A stretch of DNA of 64,000 bases from Halicephalobus mephisto. Its lineage: Eukaryota; Nematoda; Chromadorea; Rhabditida; Panagrolaimidae. The DNA lies in the NCBI GenBank assembly GCA_009193035.1, contig SWDT01000176.1:1-64000 (forward strand). Direction: 5' to 3'. The position numbers were made by a program, and so were the translations under genes. A model generated the notes under the pieces. The model ran no database searches. It was not told the DNA's origin and saw only the letters and a list, made by a program, of their open reading frames with translations. Positions 1 to 12,399 of the stretch are shown here, piece by piece. Position 1 is the stretch's first letter, and each line of letters begins with the position of its first letter.

Positions 1-3000
1 CAAAGAGAAATATTGGTATTTTGAATGTTGCATTTACAGACGAGTAAATGAATCTGAGGAATTCCTGAAATACATGTGTGGTCATTAGGTCAACCAAATG
101 AATGAACATTGGTGCAGTTGTATGAACTCAGTTATTTTAACTCATGACGAAAACGATATTGTTGTCCAGAAGCTCAAGACAAGAGAAAGATTAAGAAACA
201 CGAATGTAGTAATCTCAAATGATTTATCTGAACTAATTGTTGCTACCGAGAGGAACTGTGAAGGAAATAAATTCGGATTCCTTGGATGTCTTCTGCTGAA
301 CAGAATCAAACGGAATAAATTCCACTATTACTAGAAATAGGATATTCTTCAAGCTATTCGGATGAGTTGAGGAAATGGATTTGTATCACATGTGAAGAAT
401 TTGTTAAATAAAATGTACAGGACAAACCTTTTTATTTCGTTCCTGTGAAAAAGAGTTGTAATTACAAACTGTTGACATGTTAAGTGTCGAGAAGAAGAAC
501 AGGAAATTCACAGAATTACAATGATTCTGGAAATTCTTCTACTTTAGCTAACACAGACCTAGTGGATTCAAATATTTATATCTCCAGTTCCTGAACCTAA
601 AGATAATACTTTGATTTTGATTCAACTTCAGAAATACTTCAAGGACAATAATGCTGATGAGAGGATTCTTCTGAGCACTAATATGATGTTAGACGAGAAC
701 AATATCTTACTCGAATTATTCTGGAGAAACTTGTGCAGATACCAGCACTTGATGGAGATCCAATGAACCTCATACAAGATTACTTGGTCAAAAATCAAGG
801 GAATTAGTTTCTGATTAACATAATCAAGGTTTTGTGGTCGGAAATTCATTCTATTTCAATGAATGGGACAGTATTTCTCAGTTTATATTCTTCTTTCCCA
901 TGAATTTCTTTCTCATTTTCATCCAGATTTATATTAGAAATTATAAATTCATCTTTCCCATATTTCTCAAGAGATAACTCAAATGACGGAATCTAAGAAC
1001 ACTTAAGATTTCTTCTGACTCTTTTTAGAATATCTAATAATTAAAACATTTTTATTCTTTCGTTATTTTCTATTCCTTCACCGATAAACACCTTGAAGCT
1101 ATGAGAAACATTTTGGAGATTTTCAATGACTGTAGAGAATCTTTGCTCTCATGAAAGTACTCCCATGATTGCTTTTCTTAGGTGATCTGTCTTTGACTGG
1201 AGTTCCTTATTCCATTTCAATACATTCATAAATTAACCTTTTCGGGAAGAATCGATGTACAACTTTATTTGGATTCTGGATCAACAGTCACTAGGGGAAC
1301 CTCTCCAAACAATTCCCAAAATTCATTCGAATAAAGGATTTCTTAAATGTCCATCTCCTTCATGAAGTCTATTCGGAAAGAGTAGATGTTTCTCCAATTC
1401 CTTTTAGAGTTGGTTGTATTCCTCATGGTTCTGAGGGCATTCAGGTTTCTGTTTCTACTTCTTACCTGACATTCAAAGTATTTCCATCAACATCGTCTAC
1501 CAAGATTATGGAACCGTCTTCACCAAGGAGAGTCAGATATTTTACTTTCAGACGGTAGATGTGTTCTCTTCTGAAATAGGTTTAGAATATCCAGATCATG
1601 TTGGAAGATTACATCAACTATGTTATCAGTACAAGTCTTAAACATATCTGTGAAATAAAATAAGTTAGATTAAAAAGTGGTAGAAATTAATACCAGAAAC
1701 ATTGGGAATTCCCAGAAGGTCTCCGATTCAAATAATAATCTAATCCTATTGGTTTTAATGGAGTAGATAATAGAAAATGGCGTGCATTCATAATTGTTTG
1801 ACCAATACTGATGTACCCTGGAGGTATCTAGACTCCAGTCCTTTGGAACGATGATTGGAGAGGGAAAACTTTTCATCTCCGACACTATCTTAACAACTCA
1901 AAAACTGTTCTCTGATACGATTAAATCAGCACTTTCAAAGTAATTTTCCCAACCATGGCAATAACTTCACCTATGATCATAAATTTTTCAAATATTTATT
2001 AATAGAAACAAATTGATAGCTTTTTATAAGTGAATTCGCAAAAAGTTTCCCATCCTAAATATAAATTTCTAGAGATTTGCAATGATTGATCATTGAGAGA
2101 ATAAGAAATCTAAGAATGACATTAGTCGTGGGACGAAATCAGATCTTCTTCTTTTCTTTTATCCATTTGATGTTCGAACAGAAATTAACGGTAATTACTG
2201 TTTTCCGAAATATCTGAAGTCTACGGGTAATCAGTGGAAAACTAAGAAATTTCAAAGTTGATTTTTGATTCAAAAACTACTCAGAGAATTATTAACTTTA
2301 GCATCCGAACGCTGATACTCGGAAATAAGAAACATGACAATGTTGGATAATTTCTCGTAACTTCCCTTATACTGATTAAATACAAAAATCAAAAAATATA
2401 AATAGTTGTACAAATACTGCTAATGTTCTTGAATTCTTTTTTGAAATGAACCGAATTGTTATTCTCGTTTTCATTAACTTTTCTGATTTGTTCATTCTCA
2501 CAAGTGCAATTGAACACAATAATAAACATATGTAACATATTATGAAACATCATTTCGTCTCCAATCTTGATGTTGACTTTGAAATTATTAAAATGGATAT
2601 TGATGTTCCCACGGAATTGCATCAACTCGGATTTCTAGAACTTTCTGAAACATTTCAGAACTCGAGGTTCTAGATCTTTGTTTCGAAATCATATTTTTAT
2701 AAATATAAGAAATAAATATCGTTATAAAATTGTTTTGGCACAAATTATTAGCCTTTTCTAACAACTTCTGCCATTCTCGATTTGATATGTTGATTCTAAA
2801 ATTCTTAAGAAATACTGGAATCTTCTAGAGAGTTTTAAACCTATGAATCGAGGTGATTTCGTAAGTTCCATTTACAATGTTTTTAATAGCATGATTCTTG
2901 GGATTCCTTAACTTTCGTGCTGAAGTGGAATCTAATTCATATTCCTACGATAAAAATCTTTTCTATAACGATAATTGTTCCCGCCATTTCTGGGATCAAG

Positions 3001-3347
3001 TTCTGTAGTGTTATTGTTTATACTTGAGATATCGTTGGATAAAGAGTGTGTTGAGAAATTATGTCCACCCATTACTAGAGAAAGTCCATATCATTTCACG
3101 TACAAAATGAATCGAAATAAAAAAGTAATATATCTGGTAATTCGGTAGTGAAATCAATTTGCCTTATTTTCCTATTTTAATAACAATTCTGGAAGCTCCC
3201 AGAATATCCATGAGTTGAATACTGAATAATTCCAGGAATTTAAATAACAGTGTGTCTACCGATGATATGAGAGGATAAAAGATTCTCACTATTTGAGACA
3301 TTTGGGAATTAAAATCTTCATTCAAATATGAGAACTGATGCCCAGGT
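1..3347. other. Gene-poor stretch with decayed coding relics
   Basis: No intact gene is visible. Short runs look coding but are interrupted by stops and frame changes. Around 2-330 (+) one reading frame carries a Tyr/Trp/Cys-rich run and is broken by a stop at about position 86. On the minus strand near 1475-1660 there are splice-like signals and a frame containing LTLLGEDGSIILVDDVDG that does not join in phase with the exon-like piece before it. Another minus-strand run near 1080-1230 contains a stop. I cannot assign these to a family. They look like remnants of one or more degraded genes or elements. Confidence 0.4.
1692..1812 (-). pseudogene. Degenerate 5S rRNA-like sequence
   Basis: Read on the minus strand, this segment contains TGAATGCACGCCAT followed about 50 nt later by GAATCGGAGACCTTCTGGGA. 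These match, in the right order, the TGAATGCACGCCATCCCG and GGATCGGAGACGGCCTGGGA blocks of nematode 5S rRNA. The middle is badly diverged and the terminal helix is not preserved, so it is a relic, not a functional gene. It could be an old 5S retrocopy or a remnant of a 5S-derived SINE. Confidence 0.5.
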
Positions 3348-3409
3348 TTATGCTCTCTGGAAAAGAACTCTTCTTTCTTTTGAGGAATGCTTTAAACACA
3401 ACAGAGAAT

Positions 3410-3600
3410 TTTCTTCGGGAATTGGAGATTCTACGAGTACTATTGCCGTTGAGGAGATCCGTTCTGTAAGATACTCGTTCAATTGAGCGAGGAACAAGAA
3501 AATATCGTTATACTCTCTGGTTTCTTTGGAAAAGTTATGAACGGTGAAAAAGTAGTCAACTACAGCAAATGAATGAAAGCTGAAATTGAGTATGTCATCA
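3410..3600 (+). pseudogene. Relic related to the 13.7-kb locus
   Basis: About 85 nt here (roughly 3508-3592) match the minus strand at about 13675-13760 with only scattered substitutions, ending in the same GAATGAA(A/G)GCTGAAAT. Both copies keep an open frame containing SGFFGKVMN and EKVVNYS followed by TGA. Upstream the similarity weakens and the frames are interrupted. The protein family is not recognised. At the other locus the shared segment abuts a truncated HSP70-like tail, and here it lies about 550 bp upstream of the HSP70-like gene. Confidence 0.45.
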
Positions 3601-4151
3601 TTTCTACAATATCTTTCACAAATCTGGTAGAATATCAGGGAATTTGACACTCGGTTTTGAAATCTAATTTGTTTCTTATTCATATTAATGTTGATTATTG
3701 ATGATAGTATTGTTCTGGATAGATTGATTTAAATGACAATGAAGTTGATTTCTGTAAATAATGTTTCTGATCTTTGAAATGTTATTCATCTGTGGTGGTG
3801 TAAAGTAAATTCAGAGCACAAAGGTGTGAATAAAATTTAATTTCGAGATTAATCTTGCAGAATTCAGTTCAAAGAGCATTTCACTGGTCTGTAGTTGATT
3901 TTGTTTTTAATTTTTCTTTTTCATTTGTTAAAAGCATTTTATGGACTTGAATTATAACGATTTGATATTTTCAGATTGAATATCGGAAATTATAATCAAT
4001 AAAGTTTGTTCACATCTTAGTCTCTAAGTTGTAGATAAAGTAGTGATGGACACACGGAGCCTAATCAGAAGAAAGAGGAATGGAAGAGGTTCCATCATCG
4101 AGTAAAATCGTATTATTAGGATATTGTCAATAGTCATTTTATTTATATTCA

Positions 4152-6215
4152 ATGGAACAATCGTCGTATACAGTTGCTTGCTCTGAAAAAAAATCTATTG
4201 CTTGTGGTATTATTAAATGGTCTAATGAATTTAAAATTGGAACTTATAATGTAGAAACAAAAGAAAAGTCTAATTATTCCCGACCTCAAAACAAATCCAA
4301 CCACGAAATTATTGATGAGCTAATTACAAAGTATGGAAATGATATTGGGATTATTGCTATAGATAATGAAAATGGTTATCTCAAAAAAGAAGATTTCAAG
4401 AAATATGGTAATCTAGTCCATCTCGCTACGAAAGAGGAACTGGATTTTAATTGTTATTTGGAAGAAAAAGTTGAATACTCTGTTGGGGAGTTTATTATTT
4501 GGCTTTATTACAATAGTATTACTTTATATGAATGCACAACAGCTGCCGGAGGAAGAGTGACATGGAAAGAGTTGGATACAAGAGGATATGGGTTCAATAA
4601 ATGTATTGATTTCGAGTACGCTGCAAGGATGTTCGGTTTCAGAATGAACCAAGTCCATGTTGTTTCTGAGGATAGTCGAGAGGAGGTTAATGAATTATAT
4701 GGTTCTGAATTGGACAAATACGGTTTCAAAAGTATCAATTTTATTCATTCGGCATGGAGTAATAAAAACTCGGTCCTTGCTAGACATTTAATTTCTGATC
4801 CAGAAGCTCCCATCTTAGTTAAAATTCAAGATTCTGATGAAACCAACCTCCAATCTTACATCATTGAAGACTGGGGTTATATTCATATTCCAAAACTAGT
4901 TGAAGAATATGAAGCAAGAACGGATATCATGGGAATTGACCTCGGATCAACCAGATCTGTCCTGGCTGTCTCTAGAAACAGACAAATCCATGTTATTCCA
5001 TTTGACAACTCTTCTCCTGGAGATCTCTGGACGGAATCTGTAGTCTCATTTGACGAAGAGAAACCGATTATTGGAAGAGCAGCAGTCAGAAGACTCAGAA
5101 CCAAACCTGATCATGTTATTTTCGACCATAAACTTCTGTATAATTATGGTCATCGAGAGAAAATATCAGAACAATCAATATGGCCTTTCAAGTTCAGTTT
5201 CAAAAAAGATCAGCCACATTTAGGATCGCAGACCTGCCAAGGTTTAAAAGATTTTTCCCTACCAAAGATCAACGCAATCTTTCTGGAAAGGATGGCTGAA
5301 GCAGCAAGTGAGTACCAGGATGTATTTAATAATAGGAATCCTGTTAGAAAGACAGTCATTACTGTCCCGAGATATTCTAACAATTATATCTCAAGCACCA
5401 TTGAAGCAGCGAAGTTGGCTAATATAGAAGTGATAGACATCATTGAAGAGACCCACGCCGATCTCCTCTATTATTTGTCCAATGATAGGTATTCTAAAAT
5501 GATCAAACCAGGAAAGAAGATTGCTATCTTTGATGTCGGAGGAGGGACTTGTGTTTGCAGAGTTTATGAAGTTTCTGAACATGAGGGTAAAATGTATGTG
5601 ACTTGTATTAGAGAATCAGATTCACTTTACGATGCCAAATGTTCAGGAAGGGCTATTGACAATATAATTATTGAAGAACTAGAAAAATCAATTCCAGAGG
5701 ATTTAAGGAGTGATGTGAAACTGAGAACATTGGAAACAGCGAAGAAGATCAAACATGAGCTTTCTTTTGAGGAGAAAACAGAGTGAGTCAAATATTATGA
5801 GAAATGAGAAACCATTTATTTTAGGTTTGATTTGTCCGATATTCATCCTCGTCTTGAGGGAATGGTCGAGTTCACAAGAGAGTGGTTCGAAGAGGGATTA
5901 AAAATGAGTTTTGGAAATAGTTTTGATTTTTATAAAACATTTGAATTACATCTACTTCCAACTCAAAGGAAGGATCAATGTAACCAAAGAGAAGGTTGGA
6001 ATAATCAAAAGGCTCCATTCACTGACGTAAATACTATGTTCTTAGCCGGAGGAACCTGTAGAATCCCGTTTGTTCAAGAATGGATTAAAGAAAAGTTCCC
6101 TAAAGCAAAACTAGTCATAGACGGACAACTGGAGATCATCACAGCCACCGGAGCTGCCATCCACGCTCTTCAAGTCTTCAGTGGAGAGATTGAGCCTTAT
6201 ATCAAAGTTATTTAA
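4152..6215 (+). CDS. HSP70-like ATPase with novel N-terminal region, no substrate-binding domain
   Basis: Two exons (4152-5782 and 5825-6215, intron 42 nt, GTGAGT...TTTTAG) give 673 residues. Residues 258 onward form an HSP70 nucleotide-binding domain. They include phosphate-1 GIDLGSTRS (about 261), a connect-1-like VPRYSNNYISSTIEAAKLAN, phosphate-2 FDVGGGT (about 460) and an adenosine motif LAGGTCRIP (about 617). The protein ends just after the NBD, so the interdomain linker and the beta-sandwich and lid of a true HSP70 are absent. Residues 1-255 have no match I recognise. They are hydrophilic with no signal peptide, and could be a degenerate second actin-like fold. A refolding chaperone role is unlikely without the substrate domain. 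An ATP-binding or regulatory role is inference. A polyadenylation signal AATAAA lies near 6250. A truncated relative lies at 13.3-13.7 kb on the other strand. Confidence 0.85.
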
Positions 6216-7099
6216 AACTAGGATGAAATACCGTACTCACAGAAAAAACAAATAAAAAACTTAAGCTACTGAATTAGTGTTTTCGAATTATAAATTGACT
6301 ATTATGAAAGACCTTATGTTCCATATCTGTTTACAACTGTCTTAAAAATACTCATTATCAAAAAACCTTGATCATTATACATCAAAACTCCATAAAGGAG
6401 TAAGAAATTCATGTTGTAACGTATGCATTGTCCATAAAATAAAATTAATTGTGAATAAATAAACACATTCCAACTTAAGTACAAATCTCGGATATTTATA
6501 AAAAGTATTAATAAAACAGAAACAAAACCTACTTTATAGTTATAAATCCAATCATAACATCAGATATTTTACTGTTGAGACACAAAAAATCAACTTTTTT
6601 GCCGATTAGCTTCAAAAAATAAAAATAACAATGAGAATACAGAATGAGAAAAAGAAAAACTCATAAAATGAAGAAATCCGACCTGAAATATCCTTGGTAA
6701 AATGAAGGAAAACATCTGGAAGGTTTTGCAATTAGCCAGTCAATAAAAGTGAAGGAATAAAACAGCAATAACCAGAGGGGGAATTACATGGTGTCACAAT
6801 ATTTTAAGCTTAAAAAATTGTGTTTTACTACTTTTATGAATATAAAAGTAAATGTATGATCACTGGAAAGTTACACTGTATGAGAATAATGAAACAATGT
6901 CGATTGAGATTCAAACGAACATGTTTTTGATCAAGGGCAGTAAAACGTGTTTAAAAACTGTTTTATTCCATGCAAATCAAAGTTCTCCCAGTGCTTCTAA
7001 TTTTTGACTAGCTTCTGAACTAAGAAAACGTTTTAGTAATTCTGTCTCTTCAGATAGATGGGGATCCTAATGGAAGCAGTTCGAAATTTCGGTGTGGCA
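6216..7099. other. Intergenic, AT-rich
   Basis: After the AATAAA near 6250 I see no coding pattern, RNA gene or clear repeat in this stretch. Confidence 0.5.
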
Positions 7100-7870
7100 A
7101 CGGTAGTCTATGTCACATTTCACCCAAATGGACGAACCTTGAGATTTCTCATTTTCTTATGTTAGGACCATTCAAATCTTATTTTCTGTGATTTTTAACG
7201 TTTTTTTCAAGTTCTTGATGAAAATTAATTTTTAGCATTTTTTATAATAGATAGAGCATTTAGAAACAGAAAAGACTCACTTTCCACATCAGTATTATTA
7301 AATTTGTCTTAAACTATGAGTTATAATGCATTATATCAGTATTTTAAAGAGAATTTTATGAATATATCAATTGCCATAATTGTAATAAGGTAATGAATAG
7401 TAGTTCCGAACAGTTGGTCATTTTATCTAATGCTTGTTAGTGATATAGGAGGACATAACTAAAATAGTTGAGTTCATGGCTATATATTTTGAGTTTTTTT
7501 CAAACTTTTAATTCAAATTTAGACATAATTCACTAAAAGTTACTCAAGTTCTATCACTAGACACATGATTTTTAACCTAAACTCCTAAACTGATATATGA
7601 AATTTTATTGCCAAGCACTCATTTTGCAGCTGAATAGATCTATGATAATAATTGGATATATTATTTTTCTGTAAAAATGCATCTAAATCATTATTTGTAA
7701 GTACGAAGATGGAGAAAATTGTGAAATATATTGCACCAATTAAGTAACAACGAGAAGTAGATTTAATGGTAAATAATTCTAAAAACTAGGAAATCTGTGA
7801 TCCTAACACGAAAAAAACTGTAAGTCTAAACAGTTCTCCATTTTGGACGAAATGTGACATAGACTACCGT
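7100..7870. mobile_element. MITE-like element with inverted termini
   Basis: The left end reads ACGGTAGTCTATGTCACATT (from 7100) and the right end is its inverse complement, finishing at 7870. Imperfect similarity continues inward for about 70 nt on each side, to a shared GTTAGGA. The 770-bp interior has no transposase frame, so it is best read as a non-autonomous DNA transposon. A target duplication is not obvious. Confidence 0.6.
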
Positions 7871-8205
7871 CCTCATCCTGAATTCCCAGATTCCAAAAAT
7901 AAACCTTTAATGTTAAAGTTAAATTCAGAATTTAGAGATATGATCATTTCATACCAAATGCTTCTTCAAACTCAAGAATAACCAGTTTCTGTATTGAACA
8001 AAATGCAATTAAAGAACTGTTAGAAAATCAACGAACATCTCATCAACAACCTTGCATTCCACACTGCTGTAATTTCTCTCCCCCAACCGACCCAAGTTCC
8101 ACAAACAATACTTCTCCCCTACAGTAGGGTTGTTCTGTTTGATACAGTACCTTATCTACTCATTAGAGGAATTTTAATTTTTACAAGGAATGATAGAAAA
8201 CTCCG

Positions 8206-8282
8206 TCTTCTCCTGGAATCGAATTCTGTCGTTTAAATTACCTGATAATTGTATTTTGAACCACTGAGCTACCTGGACACAC
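8206..8282 (-). pseudogene. tRNA-like relic
   Basis: On the minus strand a box-A-like TAGCTCAGTGGT is followed about 35 nt later by a box-B-like GAATTCGATTCC, with the spacing of a tRNA promoter. I cannot pair a convincing acceptor stem, and the anticodon arm is irregular. It is therefore a tRNA pseudogene or the head of a tRNA-derived SINE, not a working tRNA. Confidence 0.3.
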
Positions 8283-8739
8283 TTATCAAAGTTCTTTATT
8301 ATTTATTTACACCCAAGTGTTGAGTTTAAAATCATTACTATTTAGTAGACATTTGAATGAAAATGCAATTGTGTACACCAATTTCCATTAAAATAAATTA
8401 AATATAGTGATTTTCAGAAATTCACTGTGATCCATTTAATCAGAATTATGATTTTCAATGATTCGTAACTTCTAATGTTTTTTATTCCTAAATGATCATA
8501 TACGTGTTTCTGAAGCAACTATATCCCTAAAGATTACATGAAGTGGCAAAGTTGAATATATCAAGCATATTTTGCACAGAAATTTATATAAACGGTTTAA
8601 ACTTATTCAGTTATTTTCTTAATCAAACAACAAGACTGTCAACATTATGTCATATATTAATGTAATTACATTATTGAACAATATATCAAAAACTCGATTT
8701 CTATTGCATTCAATAAATATGTGAGCGGCAAGAATTTCC

Positions 8740-9640
8740 AGAAAATGAAAGTGGACGTTTAATTTTGTTTTTGAAAAATTGGTGAGTAGTCACTTTGTTA
8801 CCACGAGAATGAATTAGCCCATTCTTCAGTGGCAAAGTGAACTTGGCGTTCTGTCACAAACACTGTTCTCGTGTAAAATCCACTTTTCATGTTAACACAA
8901 CTTAATTTTGAATTTCTATGAGTGTTTATTTGTAGATTTCATATATCTGCCTACTTTTTATCATTCATTTCTGTTTCAATAACAATTTATGACATCTTTA
9001 CTGCCTATGATTACAGCATTATGATCCACTTTTGCAATTCTTGAGCGTATCAAAAATATGTGCAATTTACATAGAAAATAAAAATTTGAAATCCACTCAA
9101 TAAATGAGGAAAACACCAACCATAAATGTTGAGAATGAAAAACCAAATATATGAGCTTAGTCTAGTTTAAGATCAAGCATAAATCCAACCTAAACCTAAC
9201 CTAATGTAATTAAGATGGCTATTAATAATTGAAATCTATATGAGTTAACCTAAATTGTCTTTGAAGATACATAGACACACATTAAGTGATTCTTAGGACA
9301 AGAACAACATTAAGATCAAGAAATTGTCCAAATTTTGAAGAATTCATATATCACTGCTTTATACTTTTATTTAGTTTTATCTCAATATCTTTAAAAAACT
9401 ACGATAATAATGATAGATTATGTCGAGAAAATTAAAAAGAAACTGACTCAATGTAAAAAATTAATTTTCCATTGGTCACAAAATGCCAAGTTCACTTTGC
9501 TTCTGGAAAGTGGAATATTCTATTTTGAGGGTAGCAAAGTGAATCTACTTCAGAATTTATCCACCACGAATTGGCATTCGCTTTGGAGAAAAGGTGCGAC
9601 TTTTCAGAAACGAAAGTAGATGTTCACTTTCATCTTCTAA
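8740..9640. mobile_element. Long-inverted-repeat element (about 0.9 kb)
   Basis: The two ends are imperfect inverted repeats of about 140-160 bp. Examples are GCAAAGTGAACTTGGCGTTC near 8832 against its inverse complement near 9480-9500, and GAAAGTGGACGT near 8747 against ACATCTACTTTC-type sequence near 9620. No transposase frame is visible inside. This is probably a non-autonomous DNA transposon or foldback element. Confidence 0.5.
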
Positions 9641-10101
9641 AAAGAACGCGCACTCCATTAAATATCATCTAAAATCTACAAATCCCATCAATTGCTACAG
9701 ACAGGTCTCTATGTGTTAATACAGTATTTATTTAAATAAAAATGGATTATCTTGAAATAAGACAAAATAATTTATTAATTAATTTTTAAATTACCTTTGC
9801 TATTTTGAACAGAAATTCAAAGATTTCCTAAACTTAATTTTATACTTTTTAGAACTCCAAGATATAGGATATATAAAGGAAACATTGATAATTTACCATA
9901 GAAATAAAAGTGAACTTCATTATTAGTTTTAGATCAAATTGGGTAAACTAGTAATTTTACTATATCGTTGTATTGGTTTTCTTAGATAATTAAATTGAGA
10001 AACACAAGATCTTTGAAAGTCTGTGGATTTCCGTTTATCTCCGAGAACAAGTCTGGTGAAGCTAGGATCTCCCAATATTTAAAAAGACCGTTAACTCTCC
10101 C
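9641..10101. other. Intergenic, AT-rich
   Basis: I see nothing that looks like a gene or a recognisable repeat here. Confidence 0.45.
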
Positions 10102-10342
10102 TGTAAGGGATTCTGGCCTCTTCCCTTAATTGACAATTGTTAACTGGTCACTTTATTCCAGTAGTCAACAATACAAATTAACAGCAACTCTTCGCGACGT
10201 CGTCCGGTTCTGTGTCATCGCTTTTCTTTTTCTCTGATTCTTCCAGTGATTTGGCGCGCAAATTGAGTTCCTGCATCTCCAGGGTTTTCGTGTTAGGAGT
10301 CTTCTCGCTTTCTGCGACACCTGGGAATCTCCAGTGCTCCTA
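10102..10342 (-). repeat. Dispersed 3'-terminal-exon repeat, copy 1, joined to a 5S fragment
   Basis: About 217 bp (10102-10318) recurs at 16142-16355. On the minus strand both copies hold the same open frame, which includes ESEKTP, LEMQELNLRAKSLEESE and KKSDDTEPD and then a stop. An AATAAA and a shared 3' tail follow, so the unit looks like a copied last exon plus 3' UTR. At this copy only, 10320-10342 continues into CCTGGGAATCTCCAGTGCTCCTA. That is identical to the 3' end of the 5S gene at 22.47 kb and is followed by a T-run. The parent gene is not in the window. Confidence 0.7.
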
Positions 10343-10345
10343 TCT

Positions 10346-10920
10346 TTTTTGAATTTGAAAATATATAAATTTCTCTAAGCTATTATTTCCTAAACTTTTG
10401 TTGACTTTATTACCGATAATTCTCTTCTACTCCACTCGTCCGAACTTGGTCTCCGTCTTTTCAGAAATTTTTGAATTCATTAAGTGTGTTTAATAAATGT
10501 GCTGATATGAGCACATAGAACAGAGTTTAGCTAGTCCAATGATCTACACAAAGTTCACGGTACTTCCCAGTTAGCTTTAGTCTCAAAAATTAATTAACCT
10601 ACAAAAAATTTTAGTTGAAGTTCAATCCGAATCTCGTTATTAACCAACTCCACGCGAGTTCTCTTGTCCTTTTAACTTCTTTGAATAAGAATAAAATACA
10701 ATTAGCCATTCCAATACAGTAGGAACCTACATCTCTAAATTCATAAGGAGGATTTGTCACCAAAGAGAACTTCTGTTTCTCACAGTGACACGGTCCCGAA
10801 GGAGAAATATTTTCTTTATTTCAACACGTATAATTTCTTTCATTTGCAGTAAACAGGAACTTTATTTGATAACGAAAAATATGTAGTTCATTTAAAAGGA
10901 ACAAGAGTCACAGGTTTTCT
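10346..10920. other. Intergenic
   Basis: No gene seen. It lies downstream of the chemoreceptor gene on the minus strand. Confidence 0.4.
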
Positions 10921-10923
10921 TGA

Positions 10924-12367
10924 TTACCGTTTAGGTTGAATACTGACCACAATAGTGGTAGTCTTCGTATTCAAGGACGTAGTGTTTTTACATCCATAAA
11001 ATGCAGTGAATTGTTGTCGGAAAGTTGGGCTACAGAATCATTAGTTAATTAATTTTATTTCAGAACATTCTTACCTCACTATGAATAGAACTACAATCGA
11101 TGGGTAGGTATGCAATGCATAAACTACGATGCTTATTGAATATAGGTTACTGCCGAACTCTGGAGATTTTTCAAAAAAAAGCCCACCAAAGTAGCATAAT
11201 AAATAATAGAAAATGAGAAGAATAGATGAACTTATAACTTGCCAAACAAGCCGTCTTTCTACTTTCTTAAAGCCAGACGGTGAAACGGATTGTTTTCGAG
11301 AGAACCAAATCCCGACACATATGGCGATCAGAGTGAGAATAAGAAGAGGTAAATTAATACTTATAGTAAAGACATAATATTCATTAATTACCGATATGCA
11401 GCGAGGTTGCCACACTTCAGTGAAACAAGGATCGAATAAGTACTTGTGGCCAATGATAAACGGAGCAGCGATGGAAAGAGGCATGATAATGTAAAACGGA
11501 TAGCTTTCCCAGATCTGAAAATTACCTCAACTTGCTAAGAATAAAGTAACATAAGTCAAATTTAGTTTTATGTGGAAATTTTGGAATTAATTTCTTGAAA
11601 ATACACTGTACTTATGTGGATCAAGGGACTTCTACATTGAGATTATGCGAAGTATGATACTTTAGCCATCTTTAAGAGTTATTAGGCATATATAAAGTAT
11701 CCATAGATGTTGCAGAGACCTAACTAATAGTACCGGTAGCTTACTAAACTCAAGTTGTTTGGAAATTTTGTCAACATTCTTTTATTATTATTTTCATTAA
11801 CCAGATATGAGTAGCATCCAAAAAATTACAAAATTACTTTTTCATTCACTCTTCATACAATTTTCACCAAAGTCGATTTATCCGATATCTAGAAAGTCTC
11901 GAAAATCACTCCCCACTAGATGTCGTCCGTACTATTTTTAGAGAAACGTTTTTAAGGTATTTATCAAAAAGTCCGATCCTCACCTTGTTGTGAAGAACAG
12001 GAAATGCCAATGCTGTACATCTATTTATACTCATCAGGGCTGACAAAATTCCCATATGAAAATACACATATAATGTAGTAAATATTGAAATAGTACCAAA
12101 AGTAGTGAGGTAAGCAGGATCGACAAATTCATGGATGATCATAATTCCACTCGAAATAATATCGATAATGTATCCACTTACAGAAAGTTTGAAATAGGCT
12201 GAATTAAGATCGTTTTTCTTCGAAGTGAAGAACACATTGACAGAGAAGAAAATGATTAGCATTAACTCCGCAATACATCCAACGGTAAGGCCAGTACGTC
12301 CCAAATAGAAAATAACATCACGATCGAATACTGGTTTAGGATCAACTGGGGGATTTGTGGAATTCAT
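10924..12367 (-). CDS. Serpentine chemoreceptor, srg/srv-like
   Basis: Three minus-strand exons (12367-11984, 11514-11075, 11029-10924) join in phase to give 309 residues. The start is the first ATG, just before the short extracellular NSTNPPVD segment that carries a glycosylation sequon. Several hydrophobic segments are visible. The motif SINRCTALAFPVLHNK at the end of exon 1 fits the intracellular end of TM3 in the Srg/Srv group, and SPTFRQQFTAFYGC near the C-terminus fits that group's post-TM7 tail. Intron 1 is long (469 nt) and intron 2 is 45 nt. It is probably a chemosensory GPCR in ciliated neurons, which is family inference. The exact class is uncertain. Confidence 0.82.
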
Positions 12368-12399
12368 GATGAAAATACTTTTTAATATCAAAGTTACAA

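Noticed and set aside
2..334. FLYWCH or other zinc-finger domain at the left edge (YWYFECC, then WCSC)
   Set aside because: Cys/His spacing does not fit and an in-frame stop interrupts it.
1240..1300. Retroelement aspartic protease motif (LDSGSTVT-like frame)
   Set aside because: A single short match in one frame with stops close by; no reverse transcriptase or integrase nearby.
4060..4100. Heat-shock element upstream of the HSP70-like gene (GAA-rich GAATGGAAGAGGTTCC)
   Set aside because: The GAA/TTC blocks do not keep the required 5-bp phase, so I do not claim a site.
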